Shown here: piece after piece, positions 8,870 to 16,199 of the stretch
How the letters are laid out: the number at the start of each line of letters is the position of its first letter
Numbering within the stretch: position 1 is the first letter of the stretch
Source: Streptomyces sp. NBC_01451
GTDB lineage: Bacteria; Actinomycetota; Actinomycetes; Streptomycetales; Streptomycetaceae
Assembly: GCF_036227485.1 (NCBI RefSeq)
Contig: NZ_CP109479.1
Span: 6,882,001 to 6,946,000, forward strand
Length of the DNA: 64,000 bases
Direction: 5' to 3'
Position numbers and translations under genes: made by a program
Notes under the pieces: model-generated
Database searches by the model: none
Seen by the model: only the letters and a program-made list of their open reading frames with translations
Told to the model about the DNA's origin: nothing

Positions 8870-9928
8870 GTGACACACTCGCCGATCCAGTCGCAGGTCC
8901 GGCCGCCCACCATGGCCGACGTGGCACGCCAGGCCGGCGTGTCCCACCAGACCGTGTCCCGTGTCCTGGGGGACCACCCCAATGTGCGCGAGGAGACACG
9001 GGCCAGGGTGCTCCAGGCCATCGAGGAGATGGGCTACCGCCGCAACTCCTCCGCACGGGCGCTGGCGACCCGGCGCACCCTCACCCTGGGTGTGGTCGCC
9101 TCCAACACCACGCTCTACGGGCCGGCCAGCACGCTGTTCGCGCTGGAGGAGGCGGCTCGTGCCGAGGGGTACCTCGTCTCGACGGTCAGCCTGCGCGAAC
9201 TGACGGTCGAGACACTGTCCGAGGCCATGCACCGGCTCAGTGAGGGCGGTGTGGAGGGAGTGATCGCCCTCGCCCCGCAGCGGTCGGCGGTCGAGGCCCT
9301 CACCGAACTGCGCCACCCCTTCCCGGTGGTGGCCGTGGGTACCGGCTCCGGTGTGGAGATCCCCAGCGTCAACGTGGACCAGCGACTGGGCGCGCGGCTG
9401 GCCACCGGTCATCTGCTGGCCACCGGCCACCGCACGGTCTGGCACCTCGCCGGACCCGAGAACTGGCAGGAGGCGGTGGACCGCGCCGACGGCTGGCGGG
9501 AGACCCTCGAAGAGGCCGGCGTCGAACCGCCGGCGCCGCTGCGGGGGGACTGGAGTCCGCTGTCGGGTTATCGTGCGGGCCAGGAACTGGCCGGCTGGGT
9601 GGGCCGGGGCCTGACCGCCGTCTTCGTCGCCAACGACCAGATGGCGCTGGGGGTGTTGTGGGCGCTGCGTGAGGCGGGCGTGCGCACTCCCCAGGACGTC
9701 GCGGTGGTCGGCTTCGACGACATCCCGGAGTCGGAGTTCTTCGCTCCGCCGCTCACCACCGTCCGGCAGGACTTCTCGGCGGTCGGCAAGCAGAGCATCG
9801 CCCTGCTGCTGGACCTCATCGAGGGCCGGCCTCCCTCCGGCACCTCCCAGGTCGCCATCGAACCCCAACTCCTCGTCCGCGCCAGTACTTTCCCCTACGC
9901 CCCTCAGCCGGCGACCGCTCCCGGCTGA
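8870..9928 (+). CDS. LacI-family transcriptional regulator
   Basis: 352 residues starting at GTG 8870, behind a strong AGGGAGGTG. An upstream in-frame ATG at 8777 would place this ribosome site inside the gene and is rejected. The N-terminal LacI helix-turn-helix is TMADVARQAGVSHQTVSRVL, followed by the hinge helix (RRNSSARALAT). The remainder is a periplasmic-binding-protein-like effector domain ending with VVGFDDIPESEFFAPPLTTVRQ. It sits between the leftward dehydrogenase/dehydratase/importer genes and the rightward YtfQ-type importer, so it probably controls both in response to the imported sugar or a derivative. The nearby palindrome at 8643-8660 is its likely operator. Confidence 0.93.
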   Translation: MTHSPIQSQVRPPTMADVARQAGVSHQTVSRVLGDHPNVREETRARVLQAIEEMGYRRNSSARALATRRTLTLGVVASNTTLYGPASTLFALEEAARAEGYLVSTVSLRELTVETLSEAMHRLSEGGVEGVIALAPQRSAVEALTELRHPFPVVAVGTGSGVEIPSVNVDQRLGARLATGHLLATGHRTVWHLAGPENWQEAVDRADGWRETLEEAGVEPPAPLRGDWSPLSGYRAGQELAGWVGRGLTAVFVANDQMALGVLWALREAGVRTPQDVAVVGFDDIPESEFFAPPLTTVRQDFSAVGKQSIALLLDLIEGRPPSGTSQVAIEPQLLVRASTFPYAPQPATAPG

Positions 9929-10142
9929 GGGGGACCGACCGGTTCGACGATCGTTCCCGCCCCACCAGCGTGGTCGATATCTCGAACAATGATCGACAGG
10001 TTGGACGTATCGCAACCTGTCGCACAGAGCCCCACAAGAACCAAAGGCATCACCAGCACCACCAGAAGCCCCACGAGTACCAACGAGCACCACGAGTAAC
10101 AGCGGGCCCATCACCGGGCCGGCTCTTCAAAGGAGAAGACAC

Positions 10143-11144
10143 ATGCTCAACAGACGAAACTTCCTCACTGCGGCGGTCGGCGTGGCGGCTGCGACGGGCC
10201 TGGCGGCCTGCGCCAAGGAGGACGACGGCGGCTCCACCAGCGCCGGCGGCGACGGCAAGATCGTTCTCGGCTTCTCCCAGGTCGGCTCGGAGAGCGGCTG
10301 GCGCAGCGCCAACACCGACTCGGTGAAGGCGGCGGCCAAGGAGGCCGGCTACACCCTGAAGTTCTCCGACGCGCAGCAGAAGCAGGAGAACCAGATCTCC
10401 GCGATCCGCAGCTACATCACCCAGGGCGTGGACGTCATCGCGTTCTCCCCGGTGGTCGTCACCGGCTGGGACGCGGTGCTGAAGGAGGCCAAGGCCAAGA
10501 AGATCCCCGTGGTCCTCACCGACCGCTCCGTCGAGACCTCCGACGAATCCCTGTACGTCACCCTCGTCGGCTCCGACTTCACGGACGAGGGCCGCCGCGC
10601 CGGCAAGATCCTGGAGAAGGTTCTGGAGAAGGCCGGCCACAAGGGCGCCGTGAAGATCGCCCAGCTGGAGGGCACCACCGGTGCCGCCCCCGCGATCGAG
10701 CGCGCCAAGGGCTTCAAGGAGATCCTGGACGCCGACCACGCCTCCGACTGGAAGATCGTCGTCAGCCAGACCGGTGACTTCACCCGCGCCGGCGGCAAGC
10801 AGGTCATGGCCGCCTTCCTCCAGTCCAACCCGGACATCAACGTCCTGTTCGCGCACAACGACGACATGGCCATCGGCGCCATCCAGTCCATCGAGGCGGC
10901 CGGCAAGAAGCCCGGCAAGGACATCCTGATCGTCTCGATCGACGGCGTGAAGGACGGCTTCGTGGCCATGTCCGAGGGCAAGATCAACGCCATCGTCGAG
11001 TGCAACCCGCTGCTCGGCCCCCAGCTGATGGAGGTCGTGAAGAAGGTCAAGGACGGCGAGACGGTCGAGCGCTGGATCAAGACCAAGGAGGGCGACTTCA
11101 TGCAGGACCAGGCTGCCGCCGCACTCCCCACCCGCAAGTACTGA
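10143..11144 (+). CDS. ytfQ: Sugar ABC transporter substrate-binding lipoprotein (YtfQ type)
   Basis: 333-residue lipoprotein. The signal MLNRRNFLTAAVGVAAATGL contains a twin-arginine-like NRRNFL and lipobox LAAC (Cys 23), so it is probably a Tat-exported, lipid-anchored protein. The mature part closely tracks E. coli YtfQ, the galactofuranose-binding protein: GFSQVGSESGWR, the DAQQKQENQI block, PVVVTGWD, LTDRSVE, SQTGDFTR, FAHNDDMAIGAIQSI and DILIVSIDGV. A strong AAAGGAG precedes ATG 10143. The 9929-10142 leader carries an inverted TGTTCGAGAT (9979-9988) shared with the dehydratase promoter. It is followed by two-domain ATPase and two permease genes. Galactofuranose or a related furanose is a reasonable guess for the ligand. 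Confidence 0.9.
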   Translation: MLNRRNFLTAAVGVAAATGLAACAKEDDGGSTSAGGDGKIVLGFSQVGSESGWRSANTDSVKAAAKEAGYTLKFSDAQQKQENQISAIRSYITQGVDVIAFSPVVVTGWDAVLKEAKAKKIPVVLTDRSVETSDESLYVTLVGSDFTDEGRRAGKILEKVLEKAGHKGAVKIAQLEGTTGAAPAIERAKGFKEILDADHASDWKIVVSQTGDFTRAGGKQVMAAFLQSNPDINVLFAHNDDMAIGAIQSIEAAGKKPGKDILIVSIDGVKDGFVAMSEGKINAIVECNPLLGPQLMEVVKKVKDGETVERWIKTKEGDFMQDQAAAALPTRKY

Positions 11145-11160
11145 CCGACCGCACCCATCG

Positions 11161-11220
11161 GCAGGGAGCCTCCGCCCCGACCGGCCCTCCGTACGGAGGG
11201 CGGCCCTGGGGGCTCCCTGC
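11161..11220 (+). terminator. Two-tier stem-loop between binding protein and ATPase genes
   Basis: Outer perfect 10-bp arms (GCAGGGAGCC / GGCTCCCTGC) enclose a perfect 18-bp palindrome GCCCTCCGTACGGAGGGC at 11184-11201. It begins 16 bp after the ytfQ stop and lacks a T tract. Such intercistronic hairpins commonly protect or attenuate mRNA so that the binding protein is made in excess over the membrane components. That role is inferred here. Confidence 0.65.
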
Positions 11221-11292
11221 GGGCCTGAGCGAAATCGCGGGCCCAACCCAAACAACCGTGGGCCTGAACAAGATTCAAAGAGGAGCGCTGCC

Positions 11293-12831
11293 ATGGCAGA
11301 GCCGCGGCCCGTCCTGGAAATGACGGGCATAGTCAAGGAGTTTCCGGGGGTACGGGCTCTGTCGGGTGTCGACTTCCGGCTCTTCCCCGGCGAGATACAC
11401 GCCCTGATGGGCGAGAACGGAGCCGGTAAGTCCACCCTCATCAAGGTGCTGACCGGCGTCTACCCGCTCGACGACGGCAAGATCACCCTCGATGGCCGGC
11501 CCGTGCGGATCGACAGCCCGTTCCAGGCACAGCAGGCCGGCATCAGCACCGTCTACCAGGAGGTGAACCTCTGCCCCAACCTGTCGGTGGCGGAGAACAT
11601 CTTCATCGGACGGGAACCCATCCGCTTCGGCCAGATCCAGTGGTCGCGCATGCGCAAGGACGCGGCGGAACTGGTCGACCGGCTCGGCCTCGACCTCGAC
11701 GTCACCGCGCCCCTGTCCTCGTACCCGCTGGCCGTGCAGCAACTGGTCGCGATCGTACGGGCGGTGGGCACCGGCGACAGCGACGGCGCCGGAACCGGCA
11801 CCAAGGTGCTGGTCCTGGACGAGCCGACGTCCAGCCTCGACCGCGACGAGGTCCTCGAACTGTTCCGCCTGATGCGGCAGTTGAGGGACGAGGGCGTCGC
11901 GATCCTGTTCGTCTCGCACTTCCTCGACCAGATCTACGAGATCTGCGACCGCATGACCGTCCTGCGCAACGGCACCCTCGTCGGCGAGCACCTGGTCAGC
12001 GAGCTCGACCAGGTCGGGCTGATCCAGCTCATGATCGGCAAGGCCATGGACCAGCTGGAGGGGCTCCACGAGCACCAGCTGCACGCCGAGGTCGGCGAGA
12101 CGCTGCTCCACGCGGAAGGCGTCGGCAGGACGGGCGGAGTCGCCCCCTTCGACCTGGAGATCAAGAAGGGCGAGGTCGTGGGCCTGGCCGGTCTCCTCGG
12201 CTCCGGCCGCACCGAACTCGCCCGGCTGCTCTTCGGCGCCGACCAGCCCGACAGCGGCAAGGTCACCATCAACGGCAAGCAGGTCTCGATGAGCGCCCCG
12301 AACGCCGCCATCGGCGCCGGGGTCGCGTTCTGCTCCGAGAACCGCAAGACCGAGGGCCTGGTACCCGACCTGACGGTACGGGAGAACATCATCCTGGCCC
12401 TCCAGGCGGCCCGCGGCTGGACCCGGCCCATCCCGGCCGCCCAGCGTGACGAGCTCGTCGCCAAGTACATCAAGGCTCTGGACATCCGCCCCGCCAACCC
12501 GGAGGCCCGGGTCGGCCGGCTCAGCGGTGGCAACCAGCAGAAGGTGCTGCTCGCCCGCTGGCTCATCACCCAGCCGAAACTGCTGATCCTGGACGAACCG
12601 ACGCGTGGCATCGACGTCGGCGCGAAGGCGGAGATCCAGAAACTCGTGGTCTCTCTCTCCGAGGAAGGCATGTCCGTGCTGTACATCGCGGCCGAACTGG
12701 AGGAGGTGCTCCGGCTCAGCCACACCATCGGCGTACTGCGCGACCGCAAGCTGGTCGCCCAGATCGCCAACGGGCCCGAGATCACCCCCACCCGGATCCT
12801 GGAGACCATCGCGAGCGGAGAGCACCAGTGA
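11293..12831 (+). CDS. ytfR: Sugar ABC transporter ATPase (YtfR type)
   Basis: 512-residue twin-cassette ATPase. Domain 1 has Walker [10 protein letters not shown] and LVLDEPTSSLD. Domain 2 has the degenerate Walker A GLLGSGRTE, signature LSGGNQQKV and [17 protein letters not shown] ribosome site precedes ATG 11293. The first domain carries an insertion (about residues 155-172, TGDSDGAGTGTK) between the degenerate signature region and Walker B; this looks like a surface loop and leaves all motifs intact. Overlaps the next permease by GTGA, so it is coupled. It energises uptake with YtfQ and the two permeases. Confidence 0.92.
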   Translation: MAEPRPVLEMTGIVKEFPGVRALSGVDFRLFPGEIHALMGENGAGKSTLIKVLTGVYPLDDGKITLDGRPVRIDSPFQAQQAGISTVYQEVNLCPNLSVAENIFIGREPIRFGQIQWSRMRKDAAELVDRLGLDLDVTAPLSSYPLAVQQLVAIVRAVGTGDSDGAGTGTKVLVLDEPTSSLDRDEVLELFRLMRQLRDEGVAILFVSHFLDQIYEICDRMTVLRNGTLVGEHLVSELDQVGLIQLMIGKAMDQLEGLHEHQLHAEVGETLLHAEGVGRTGGVAPFDLEIKKGEVVGLAGLLGSGRTELARLLFGADQPDSGKVTINGKQVSMSAPNAAIGAGVAFCSENRKTEGLVPDLTVRENIILALQAARGWTRPIPAAQRDELVAKYIKALDIRPANPEARVGRLSGGNQQKVLLARWLITQPKLLILDEPTRGIDVGAKAEIQKLVVSLSEEGMSVLYIAAELEEVLRLSHTIGVLRDRKLVAQIANGPEITPTRILETIASGEHQ

Positions 12832-13949
12832 CCACCACTCCCCGTTGGCGGGCGCTGACGCAGCATCACCTGTTCTGGCCGGTGGCCGTGCTCATCGTCC
12901 TGCTGCTGATCAACGTTCCCTTCACCCCCGGCTTCTTCTCGATCAAGATGACGGACGGCCACCTCTACGGCAGCCTCGTCTCGATCGTGCTGTTCGGCTC
13001 GCCGCTCATCCTGGTGGCGGTCGGCATGACCCTGGTCATCGCGACCGGCGGCATCGACCTCTCCGTGGGCGCGGTCGTCGCCATCACCGGCGCCCTGACC
13101 TGCTCGTACATCAGTGACCAGGCCGACCAGGACTCCCTGTCCGGAGTCTTCCTGGCCATGGGCATCGGCCTGGTGGCAGCGGTCGTGTGCGGTCTGTGGA
13201 ACGGCTTCCTGGTGGCCCGGATGGGCATCCAGCCGATCATCGCGACCCTCATCATCATGGTCGCGGGCCGAGGCGTCGCCCAGCTGATCACCGACGGCCA
13301 GATCATCACGATCAACAGCGAGCCGTACAAGCTGATCGGCGGCGGCTACTGGCTGACGCTGCCCTTCTCCATCTTCGTGGTGGCCGCGGTCGTGGCCGTC
13401 ACCGTGGCCCTGACCCGCCGCACCGCCCTCGGCCTGCTCGTCGAGTCGGTCGGCGGCAACGCCGAGGCCAGCCGTCTGGTCGGCATCAGGTCCCTGCGCA
13501 TCAAGATCATGGTGTACGTGTTCTGCGCCCTGTGCGCCGGCATCGCGGGCCTGATGATCAGCTCCAACACCTCCGCCGCGGACGGCAACAACGCCGGCCT
13601 GTGGATCGAACTCGACGCGATCCTCGCCGTGGTGATCGGCGGCACCTCACTCCTGGGCGGCCGGTTCTCCATCGGCGGCACGGTGGTGGGCGCCCTCGTC
13701 ATCCAGACCCTGACCACCACGATCTACACCATCGGTGTGCCGACCCAGACCAACCTGGTCTTCAAGGCGGCCGTCGTCATCGTGGTCTGCCTGCTCCAGT
13801 CCCCGAAGTTCCGCACCAAGGTCTTCGGCGGGAAGTTCGGCGGGAAGTTCGGCTCCGGGTCCGGCGCGAAGGGCGGCGGCACCTCGGCCGCCACCCCGGC
13901 GGACACCGCCCCCACGACCGCGGCAGCCCCGAAGATGGAGGTGTCGTGA
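12828..13949 (+). CDS. ytfT: Sugar ABC transporter permease (YtfT type)
   Basis: 373-residue RbsC-like permease starting at GTG 12828 in a 4-bp overlap with ytfR. Multiple transmembrane segments carry the signature ATGGIDLSVGAVVAI and the late segment VVIGGTSLLGG. The C-terminal 45 residues are an unusual low-complexity tail: GGKFGGKFGSGSGAKGGG followed by Ala/Thr/Pro, with two tandem FGGK units. This tail is predicted to be cytoplasmic and disordered and is absent from E. coli YtfT. It pairs with the YjfF-type permease immediately downstream to form a heterodimeric channel. Confidence 0.9.
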   Translation: MTTTPRWRALTQHHLFWPVAVLIVLLLINVPFTPGFFSIKMTDGHLYGSLVSIVLFGSPLILVAVGMTLVIATGGIDLSVGAVVAITGALTCSYISDQADQDSLSGVFLAMGIGLVAAVVCGLWNGFLVARMGIQPIIATLIIMVAGRGVAQLITDGQIITINSEPYKLIGGGYWLTLPFSIFVVAAVVAVTVALTRRTALGLLVESVGGNAEASRLVGIRSLRIKIMVYVFCALCAGIAGLMISSNTSAADGNNAGLWIELDAILAVVIGGTSLLGGRFSIGGTVVGALVIQTLTTTIYTIGVPTQTNLVFKAAVVIVVCLLQSPKFRTKVFGGKFGGKFGSGSGAKGGGTSAATPADTAPTTAAAPKMEVS

Positions 13950-14998
13950 TGAGCACGACCGCCCAGCCCCCCCAGGCCCAGAACAGCCGTAAGACGACCA
14001 CGGGCACCAACGGGTCGACGGCGTCGAAGGCCGCTCGGCTGCTCGGCGACCGGCGGCTGCCCGTCGTGGTGACCGCCACGCTCTTCCTCGTGATGTACCT
14101 CGTTGGCCTCGGCCGCTACCAGAACTTCGGTTTCGGCGAACCGCAGGTCTTCCTCAACCTGTTCATCGACAACGGCTACCTGCTGGTCGCCGCGGTGGGC
14201 GCCACCTTCGTCATCCTCTCGGGCGGCATCGACCTCTCCGTGGGGTCCGTGATCGGTTTCACGACCATGCTCACGGCCTGGCTGGTCGAGAAGCAGGGGC
14301 TGCCCATCGTGGTCGTCATCCCCATCGCGCTGGGCGTGGGAGCCTTCGGCGGCTTCCTGATGGGCTATGTGATCCACAACTTCGAGATCCAGCCCTTCAT
14401 CGTGACCCTCGCCGGCCTCTTCCTCTTCCGGGGCCTGTGCCTGGTCATCAGCAAGGAGTCGATCGCCATCGACGACTCCTCGGTGAGCAGCATGGCGCAG
14501 GCGCAGGCACAACTGGGCGTGGGCTTCCTGTCGATCGGCGCGATCATCGCGCTGGTGGTGCTGGCCGTCGCCTTCTACGTCCTGCATTACACCCGCTTCG
14601 GCCGCCGGGTGTACGCCATCGGCGGCAACGAGCACTCGGCCATGCTGATGGGCCTCCCGCAGGGCGGCACCAAGATCGCGGTGTACACGGTGAGCGGTTT
14701 CTGCTCCGCCCTGGCGGGTCTGCTCTTCACCCTGTACATCCAGTCCGGCGACCCGCTGCACGCGACCGGCATGGAGCTCGACGCGATCGCCGCGGTCGTC
14801 ATCGGCGGCACGCTGCTGACGGGCGGCTCGGGCTATGTCCTGGGCACCCTGTTCGGCGTCCTCGTCCTGGGCCTGATCAAGAGCATCATCCAGTTCGAGG
14901 GCACGCTCAGCTCCTGGTGGACGAAGATCGCCACCGGTGTGCTGCTGTGCGCGTTCATCCTGATCCAGCGGGCCATGACGGCCCGTAAGAAAACCTGA
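13949..14998 (+). CDS. yjfF: Sugar ABC transporter permease (YjfF type)
   Basis: 349-residue permease. ATG 13949 shares one base with the ytfT stop and has GGAGG at a good distance; much longer in-frame extensions run through ytfT and are not real. After a Thr/Ser-rich cytoplasmic N-terminus (about 30 residues) come hydrophobic segments with LSGGIDLSVGSVIGF, the EIQPFIVTLAGLFLFRG block and the YAIGGNEHSAMLMGLP block, typical of YjfF. Together with YtfQ, YtfR and YtfT it completes a four-gene importer of the galactofuranose type. A second sugar importer (ChvE type) lies 9 kb away on the other strand. Confidence 0.9.
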   Translation: MSTTAQPPQAQNSRKTTTGTNGSTASKAARLLGDRRLPVVVTATLFLVMYLVGLGRYQNFGFGEPQVFLNLFIDNGYLLVAAVGATFVILSGGIDLSVGSVIGFTTMLTAWLVEKQGLPIVVVIPIALGVGAFGGFLMGYVIHNFEIQPFIVTLAGLFLFRGLCLVISKESIAIDDSSVSSMAQAQAQLGVGFLSIGAIIALVVLAVAFYVLHYTRFGRRVYAIGGNEHSAMLMGLPQGGTKIAVYTVSGFCSALAGLLFTLYIQSGDPLHATGMELDAIAAVVIGGTLLTGGSGYVLGTLFGVLVLGLIKSIIQFEGTLSSWWTKIATGVLLCAFILIQRAMTARKKT

Positions 14999-15088
14999 GC
15001 CGCGAAGGGACGTTCGTGCCGGAACGGCGTGTCAGGAGATGACGTGTAATGGTCGGGCTTGACCTCGACCGGCCAAACCCGAAAGAGC

Positions 15089-15104
15089 GGTTCTGCACAG
15101 AACC
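15089..15104. promoter_or_regulatory. Palindrome upstream of SCO2400-type gene
   Basis: GGTTCTG-CA-CAGAACC, perfect 7-bp arms with a 2-bp spacer, lies 54 bp before the next start codon. A TTGACC hexamer (15060-15065) upstream could be a -35 element, placing the palindrome near the promoter. Possible operator; the regulator is unknown. Confidence 0.35.
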
Positions 15105-15157
15105 TTCACAGGAGTCTCTAGGAATGGTCCCTGTGCGGAACCTACTCTTCGCGCGTC

Positions 15158-16015
15158 ATGGACTACTGCCACACCTGCCAACGGCACCTCGACAAGGCAC
15201 TTGCCTGCCCGGAGTGCGGCGCGTCGGACGAACCCCTCCGCACCCACGGGGAGGAGGACCGCGTGCGCTCGGAAGCGGGGGCTGAGGCGGACGAGGACGG
15301 TTCGGATGAGCCGCGCCCCCTTGGGCGGGCGGCTGCCCGGAACCGCGGACGCGGCCGTGCTCGTGGCCGTGGCCGCGGCCGTACGCGGGCCATGGCTCAG
15401 GACACCGAGGAAGCCCAGGACGCCGAAGACGCCCAGGGCGCACACGACGCCCAGGACACCGAGGGCGTCGAGGGCTCGGAGGGCGTGGAGGGCACCGGCC
15501 GGGTCGGCGCCAGCAGGCGCGACCGCAAAGCCGCAGCGCATCGACGGCGACGGCGGCGGACGCTGTTCGTCCTCGCGGGGTTCGTGCTCGCGGCGGGCGG
15601 ACTGAGCCTTGCCGAGCTGGGTACGGACGCTCCGGGGTCGACCCCGGAGCCCGCGACGGTGACCGGCGAGGCGTCGGACGGCAAGGCGAAGGCGGAGGCC
15701 GACGACACGGAGTCCCCCGGGTCCGAGGAGTCGGCCTCGGCCGACAGCCAGGCGCCGGACTCGGCGTCCGCGGACACATCGACGTCACGGTCCGCGCCGG
15801 AGGGCACGGGATCGCCGTCCCCCTCGGCCTCGTCGAGCAGAAGCACGGGCCCGCAGCCGGCACCGGACGTCACGGCGCCCGAGCCGACCAGGGCCGAGTC
15901 CTCGACCACCCCGACTGACTCGACGACCCCGTCCCCGGACGGGACGACGGCGGACCCGACTCCGGAACCGTCCCCCTCGGACACGTGCGTGGACATTCTC
16001 CTGGGGTGCGGCTAG
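15158..16015 (+). CDS. SCO2400-family zinc-ribbon membrane protein
   Basis: 285 residues. The N-terminal zinc-ribbon signature MDYCHTCQRHLDKALACPEC has Cys pairs spaced C-x2-C-x10-C-x2-C. It is followed by an acidic low-complexity stretch with repeating AQDAED/AQGAHD units, a basic cluster (RDRKAAAHRRRRRR) and one transmembrane helix (TLFVLAGFVLAAGGLSLAEL, about 130-150). The extracytoplasmic tail is Ser/Thr/Pro-rich and ends CVDILLGCG with two cysteines. This layout matches the Streptomyces SCO2400 family as I remember it; its function is not known. The zinc ribbon would be cytoplasmic and the tail outside. No clear ribosome site precedes ATG 15158. A strong shared terminator follows. Confidence 0.8.
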   Translation: MDYCHTCQRHLDKALACPECGASDEPLRTHGEEDRVRSEAGAEADEDGSDEPRPLGRAAARNRGRGRARGRGRGRTRAMAQDTEEAQDAEDAQGAHDAQDTEGVEGSEGVEGTGRVGASRRDRKAAAHRRRRRRTLFVLAGFVLAAGGLSLAELGTDAPGSTPEPATVTGEASDGKAKAEADDTESPGSEESASADSQAPDSASADTSTSRSAPEGTGSPSPSASSSRSTGPQPAPDVTAPEPTRAESSTTPTDSTTPSPDGTTADPTPEPSPSDTCVDILLGCG

Positions 16016-16024
16016 GTCTGTCGT

Positions 16025-16078
16025 CAGGGGCAGGGGCAGGGGCAGGGGCAGGGGCAGGGGCAGGGGCAGGGGCAGGGG
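16025..16078. repeat. Hexanucleotide tandem repeat (CAGGGG)9
   Basis: Nine perfect, uninterrupted copies of CAGGGG, beginning 10 bp after the SCO2400-type stop codon. Nine runs of four G on the + strand make it a strong candidate for G-quadruplex formation. Such perfect short repeats vary in copy number by slippage. It lies between two convergent genes, just before their shared terminator, and is non-coding. Confidence 0.95.
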
Positions 16079-16101
16079 CGCCGGGGGACCGTGATGAAGG
16101 C

Positions 16102-16141
16102 CGTGGTGCCGAGCCTGACAGAGAAGGGGCTCGGCACCACG
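16102..16141. terminator. Bidirectional terminator between convergent genes
   Basis: Perfect 14-bp arms (CGTGGTGCCGAGCC / GGCTCGGCACCACG) with a 12-nt loop, between the SCO2400-type gene (+) and the tannase-like gene (-). Confidence 0.85.
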
Positions 16142-16199
16142 ACCGCGGACACCGGGACGGGAAGAACCGGTGCCGCGTCCTCGCGGGACGGGCGGTGGG

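Noticed and set aside
8496..9056. 186-codon minus-strand frame in the LacI upstream region
   Set aside because: It overlaps the LacI gene start and the lac-like operator, is dominated by Arg/Pro/Gly/Ser and has no homology that I recognise.
1..14998. Naming the imported sugar (xylose, arabinose, galactose or galactofuranose)
   Set aside because: Binding-protein and dehydratase motifs place them in families only; specificity residues cannot be judged without alignment or structure.
16025..16078. Possible CRISPR-like or coding repeat
   Set aside because: The 6-bp units have no spacers; they start after a stop codon, so it is a simple tandem repeat.
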